This document shows, in pieces, positions 7,317 to 10,222 of a stretch of DNA of 10,222 nucleotides (positions are counted from its first letter, which is position 1; each line of letters begins with the position of its first letter). Source of the stretch: an uncultured Dehalococcoidales bacterium (GTDB lineage: Bacteria; Chloroflexota; Dehalococcoidia; UBA1151; UBA1328); the NCBI GenBank assembly GCA_905614375.1, contig CAJQSP010000043.1:1-10222 (forward strand). Direction: 5' to 3'. Made by a program: the position numbers and the translations under genes. The notes under the pieces are model-generated. The model did no database searches. It was not told where the DNA came from and saw only the letters and a program-made list of their open reading frames with translations.

Positions 7317-7694
7317 CTAGGCTAGTCCAGCGCTAAGCACAATTCCAACACCTATACCGATGACAACAATTCCAGCCCAGTGCTGCGCCGACATTGTTTC
7401 GGATAGAAATATCATCGAGAGGATGGGCAGGAATACGTACAGCGAGGCGAGGAATGGGTAAGCGACGCTGAGATTTAGTCTCGATAGAACAATGAGCCAG
7501 CCGACGTTGCTGATTGCGTAAACCGGTATGGCTGCAAGGATAGCCGGGGTGGTGAGTACCTGTCCGATAAGTTTCCCAGGGGTTTTGATCGATTCCACAT
7601 TAATTTCTCCGACTTCGTTCATGCCTGTTTTTAGGAGAATGTGGGCAGTGGCTGCGGTGGCTGCGACGGCAATGATTATGAGAAATGAGATCAA
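7317..7694 (-). CDS. Small multidrug-resistance-fold membrane protein, ArnE/ArnF-like lipid-sugar flippase subunit candidate
   Basis: The 125-residue protein has four predicted membrane helices (about 2-21, 50-70, 75-97, 105-124), the size and layout of SMR/EamA-type proteins. The segment LSRLNLSVAYPFLAS (70-84), a Ser-Glu-Thr turn (98-100) and a glycine-rich last helix are typical. If Lys22 is aligned with Lys22 of EmrE, the proton-coupling Glu14 of drug exporters is replaced by Ala. This argues against drug efflux and fits ArnE/ArnF-like subunits that move undecaprenyl-phosphate sugars across the membrane. It is the first gene of the block and sits 10 bases before rfbF. The only usable start I find is TTG at 7694: the frame upstream reaches a stop without an ATG and the ribosome site is weak. 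The flippase role is inference from context. Confidence 0.7.
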   Translation of the reverse strand: MISFLIIIAVAATAATAHILLKTGMNEVGEINVESIKTPGKLIGQVLTTPAILAAIPVYAISNVGWLIVLSRLNLSVAYPFLASLYVFLPILSMIFLSETMSAQHWAGIVVIGIGVGIVLSAGLA

Positions 7695-7912
7695 ACGTTC
7701 AGTTTCCGAACTGTGTTTTGTTGTTTAGCACCTACTTAGTAGAGTGAACTTTGCCAGTTGCCCATACGTTGTGGGCTAGTGAACTACTACTGGCGGATCG
7801 AAATTCAGCATCAACGCTTTATGAAACAACCAGTCAATTTTGTATTGGGATTGTCTGGCAATTTACTTGAGTACTAAGTTATGACAGTGCTTTAACACGC
7901 TACTAGTTCGAT
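7695..7912. other. 218-base gap upstream of the dideoxysugar block, with repeats
   Basis: No protein gene is seen. AGTGAACT occurs at 7743-7750 and 7778-7785, 35 bases apart. GCCAGT (7753-7758) is mirrored by ACTGGC (7789-7794), and inside this lies GCCCA/TGGGC (7760-7764, 7772-7776), so the segment could form a two-part hairpin. Its position before the first gene suggests a leader or operator. I could not find a convincing sigma-70 promoter; the best -35-like TTGACT (minus strand 7837-7832) has no -10 box at proper spacing. Confidence 0.35.
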
Positions 7913-9244
7913 TTACACCGTCGAATCTTGAGCGTTTCCATCGGTTTTCCGATTTGCGAATAATAGAGCGGAGATAGCACTTGCAGCCATAATAGCGAGG
8001 AAGGGTTCCATCGGTACGTGGTATCTACCTGAACCAAAATTAAGGGCGTGATACGCGTTCCAAAAGAACAATGCGCCAGCTAATGAAAGACCTGCACGCG
8101 TAAGCCAAAGTCTCCGGGAGATTTTCATCCCATAGGCAATTAGCACCAAACTGATCAGCAGTACGAGGTAGATTTGAGTCAGGAAAGGTAGGAAATTAAT
8201 GATGGAATCGGGAATCCCGCGATCATTGTGACGCGTGCTGTGACTTACAGCATGGCGATGACCCGCCCATAGTTCGAACATTTTTCTTGGTATAAGGGTA
8301 ACCGTCCGGAGCGGATTGTCGAGAACTGATTTTATGGCTGCTGATGTATAAACGGAATTTGCTTCGGCCTCGGTGATGTTTTCCCCGGCTCCTGGTCTTG
8401 CCCCCGGTGCACCGACACCCTCTATCAGTGGGGGAGGCATCAGGCCTCCTGTCGCATCGGGATTGTGACCAATCCAGAGGACTACTCCACTTGATGTTTG
8501 GAGAGTTGTTGATCCTACAACCATCGAGTTTCGAACTATCCATGGAGAAACGATTACGATTGTGATCCCGACGATTATAAGAGCCTTTTTAAGGCTGTTT
8601 CGAACGTCATGGCGGTTTATCAAGAAGTCCGCAGCGAACGCACCAACCGGGATACAGATTGCAACCGGTCGAACCAGCACGGCGAGTCCGGTTAAAATTC
8701 CGATCAAGATTAAACCATTGGTAGTCGATGATTTGACGGATCGCATTAGCAGCCAACTGATGAGCAACAGCTGCAATATGAAGAGCGACTCTGTTCCGTG
8801 TGTGCTCGAGTAAAGCACTAAAGTTGGGTTGATTGCGACCAGCAGGGTTGCGAGAAGTGCGAATCGGTCGTTTAGGAGATAACGAGATATAACAAAGACC
8901 AGAGCTACGGACCCCACAGCCATCAAAGCATTCACCAACTGGGCGGCGATCAGTGAGTATCCAAAGATTCGGTACACGATCGAAAGGAAAAATGGCCAGC
9001 CAATAGCATAGAACGCTGATGGCTCACCAAACTCGTCTACATATCCCTGGCCATTAGCCAATCGTTGGGCGAGAAGATCGTATTGGTGAAAGTCCGAACC
9101 GGGGATTGTCTGAGCGTAAAGTACCCACCCGAATCGCAGAACTGCGGCCAGGGCTATGACCGCGATTAGCAAGCGGTGAGTGTTCGATATTTCGTGAATC
9201 AACGAGGACGTTCGATGATTTATAGTTTCTGCGAAATCGTTCAT
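7913..9244 (-). CDS. Second GT-C (GT39/ArnT-like) membrane glycosyltransferase
   Basis: The 443-residue protein is hydrophobic throughout, with about ten membrane segments starting near residues 24-44. The first outer loop has SDFHQYD (50-56), the acidic motif where GT-C enzymes place the catalytic Asp. Glu152 lies in HGTESLF, and the C-terminal GSGRYHVPMEPFLAIMAA segment carries the R-Y-P signature of the family. It is a distant paralogue of the protein at 521-1918. I prefer the ATG at 9244; a TTG at 9271 would add nine residues, and neither has a clear ribosome site. A 218-base gap separates it from the dideoxysugar block, so it may be a separate transcription unit. Donor sugar and acceptor are unknown. 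Confidence 0.72.
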   Translation of the reverse strand: MNDFAETINHRTSSLIHEISNTHRLLIAVIALAAVLRFGWVLYAQTIPGSDFHQYDLLAQRLANGQGYVDEFGEPSAFYAIGWPFFLSIVYRIFGYSLIAAQLVNALMAVGSVALVFVISRYLLNDRFALLATLLVAINPTLVLYSSTHGTESLFILQLLLISWLLMRSVKSSTTNGLILIGILTGLAVLVRPVAICIPVGAFAADFLINRHDVRNSLKKALIIVGITIVIVSPWIVRNSMVVGSTTLQTSSGVVLWIGHNPDATGGLMPPPLIEGVGAPGARPGAGENITEAEANSVYTSAAIKSVLDNPLRTVTLIPRKMFELWAGHRHAVSHSTRHNDRGIPDSIINFLPFLTQIYLVLLISLVLIAYGMKISRRLWLTRAGLSLAGALFFWNAYHALNFGSGRYHVPMEPFLAIMAASAISALLFANRKTDGNAQDSTV

Positions 9245-9315
9245 ATAAAACTGGTCAGGTCTTCGAGACAATGTGAAAGTGTATCAGGAGAGGATTATTG
9301 AATCGATAGAAAAGT

Positions 9316-9663
9316 CTATACGGGTATCTGACTGAACGCGGTAGTACCGAAAGCGTTGAATTGGGGAATTCTTCCCTCGGGTTCCTTAATAATTTTCACG
9401 TGAGACTGAGCAGACAGGCGTTCAGCAAGGTTGGTCATCCGGCGAAGACCTCGCCCATTGGCGACTCCGAATTCAGCGTCGGATATAGAACTTATGCCAT
9501 GTTTTTTTGCGTACCTGACGGCCATAAGAAGACCATACGCGGTCCATGGCGGAGTCAGTTTCCCGAGACGCTCCTGATATTGATAGTCGCCACGAGCTGC
9601 CCGTATCCGACTGTATGCGAATCTGGGGATTAGTTTTCGCGTCAGCGAACCTATTTTAAGCAT
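9316..9663 (-). pseudogene. Probable truncated putative methyltransferase-like protein (N-terminal part)
   Basis: The 115-residue product contains TAYGLLMAVRYAKKHGI (41-57) and ISDAEFGVANGRGLRRM (60-76). The second resembles the I-EFGVAGGNGL motif 1 of a family often annotated as class I SAM-dependent methyltransferase in polysaccharide loci, usually about twice this length. The match stops after about residue 90. The last 25 residues do not show the expected continuation (YGFD-G-GLP), and a stop follows. I therefore read it as a truncated or decayed gene, although a short intact protein cannot be excluded. It starts 12 bases after the end of the neuB remnant, with no strong ribosome site. 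The family assignment is from memory of the motif and is tentative. Confidence 0.45.
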
Positions 9664-9675
9664 AGAGGTGGAACC

Positions 9676-10222
9676 TTAAACACCACGCGAACGACGAAGT
9701 TTTTGCATTACACCAAGTTCGCTGTCGTAGACGCGTTTCACACCATCGCCAAGTGCCGTCTCGACTATGCGTATGTCTCGAACGAGCCGCGCTACTTCGT
9801 GGGGCTCTATTGAGGCTGCTTGATCGCTACCCCACATTGCGCGATCGATCGTTATATGACGCTCGACGAGACAGGCTCCGATGACCGTTGCCGCTATTGT
9901 TGTCGCAAGTCCAATTTCGTGACCGGAGTATCCGATCGGAACGTCGAATTCCTCAGCCAGAGTGTGGATCATGTTTAGATTCAACTCCGGTGATGGGCAA
10001 GGATAGGCACTGGTTGAATGGCATATGAGTAAGTTTTTTGTGCCAAGAGTTTCGATACCTCGCCTGATTTCGTCCATAGTAGACATACCTGATGACATGA
10101 TCACTGGACGACCCGTCGAACGGATCTAGGAAGTCAAGCAGGGAGTTAATCGTAGAGTTCATGCTGAAGACTGGCATGCGTATCAACGAAGCGTTGAGCA
10201 TCACATGGGAGCAAAGGGTCGC
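9676..10222 (-). pseudogene. neuB: neuB-type nonulosonate (sialic acid family) synthase, frameshifted, 5' end outside window
   Basis: NeuB enzymes condense phosphoenolpyruvate with a 6-carbon amino sugar (ManNAc or a bacillosamine-derived analogue) to make sialic, legionaminic or pseudaminic acid. From 10125 down, one frame reads IRSTGRPVIMSSGMST followed by LLICHSTSAYPCP, DVPIGYSGHE, ERHITIDRAMWGSDQAASI and KRVYDSELG. This is the C-terminal part of the TIM barrel, with both manganese-binding His residues (in ICHS and ERHI). It ends at KLRRSRGV with no antifreeze-like SAF domain, as in shorter family members. Just upstream, TAG at 10128-10126 closes this frame, while the LLDF that should precede it lies in another frame, so one base is extra near 10126-10130. 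Before that only scattered matches remain (LCS, MPVF, SMNST), with apparent deletions. It looks dead. Confidence 0.8.

Noticed and set aside
7818..7837. TTGACT with CATAAA as a promoter for the dideoxysugar block
   Set aside because: The two boxes are only about eight bases apart and no -10 box lies at 16-18 bases.
9245..9271. TTG start at 9271 for the second GT-C gene
   Set aside because: No ribosome site and a polar nine-residue extension; ATG at 9244 is preferred, though not proven.
10142..10204. Alternative open frame upstream of the neuB break reading CDAQRFVDTHASLQ
   Set aside because: It has no resemblance to NeuB that I can see and ends in stops; the frame with MPVF and LLDF fits NeuB better.

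Overview
The window looks like an accessory surface-polysaccharide region of a bacterium of moderate GC. Its tRNA gene encodes the 3' CCA, and IS3-type transposon debris is present. The sequence does not let me name a taxon. The sugar chemistry is best known from lipopolysaccharide O-antigens (CDP-3,6-dideoxyhexoses such as abequose, tyvelose, paratose and ascarylose), so a Gram-negative envelope is the simplest guess, but this is inference.

Layout from the left. A shortened tRNA-Gly(TCC) (22-81) keeps a perfect 3' half and is followed by a hairpin terminator (102-130) and a cluster of short direct and inverted repeats (135-176). A decayed IS3-family relic (216-437) follows, with a recognisable orfA start whose ATG has become ATA. 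From 521 to the right edge every gene is on the minus strand.

The core is an eight-gene, tightly packed block transcribed from 7694 down to 521: a small SMR/ArnE-like membrane protein, glucose-1-phosphate cytidylyltransferase (RfbF/DdhA), CDP-glucose 4,6-dehydratase (RfbG/DdhB), the iron-sulfur PMP-dependent 3-dehydratase E1 (RfbH/DdhC), an extended SDR reductase, an RmlC-like epimerase, a family-2 glycosyltransferase of the dolichol-phosphate-sugar synthase type, and a multi-pass GT-C glycosyltransferase. Several genes overlap by 1-8 bases. The enzyme set matches the ascarylose route (AscA, B, C, E, F) except that the E3 reductase AscD/DdhD is not in the window. The three non-pathway genes look like a lipid-carrier glycosylation module: a GT2 to load undecaprenyl phosphate, an SMR-type flippase subunit and a GT-C transferase acting on the outer face. 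The idea that a 3,6-dideoxyhexose is delivered by such a module is the main hypothesis of this reading.

Upstream (right) of that block lie a 218-base gap with repeats (7695-7912), a second GT-C glycosyltransferase (7913-9244), a short ORF that resembles the N-terminal part of a putative methyltransferase-like family (9316-9663), and the 3' part of a neuB-type nonulosonate synthase gene (9676-10222) that is frameshifted and seems to be decaying. The right end therefore looks like the remains of an older glycan locus next to an intact dideoxysugar locus, with a tRNA fragment and IS debris at the left end.
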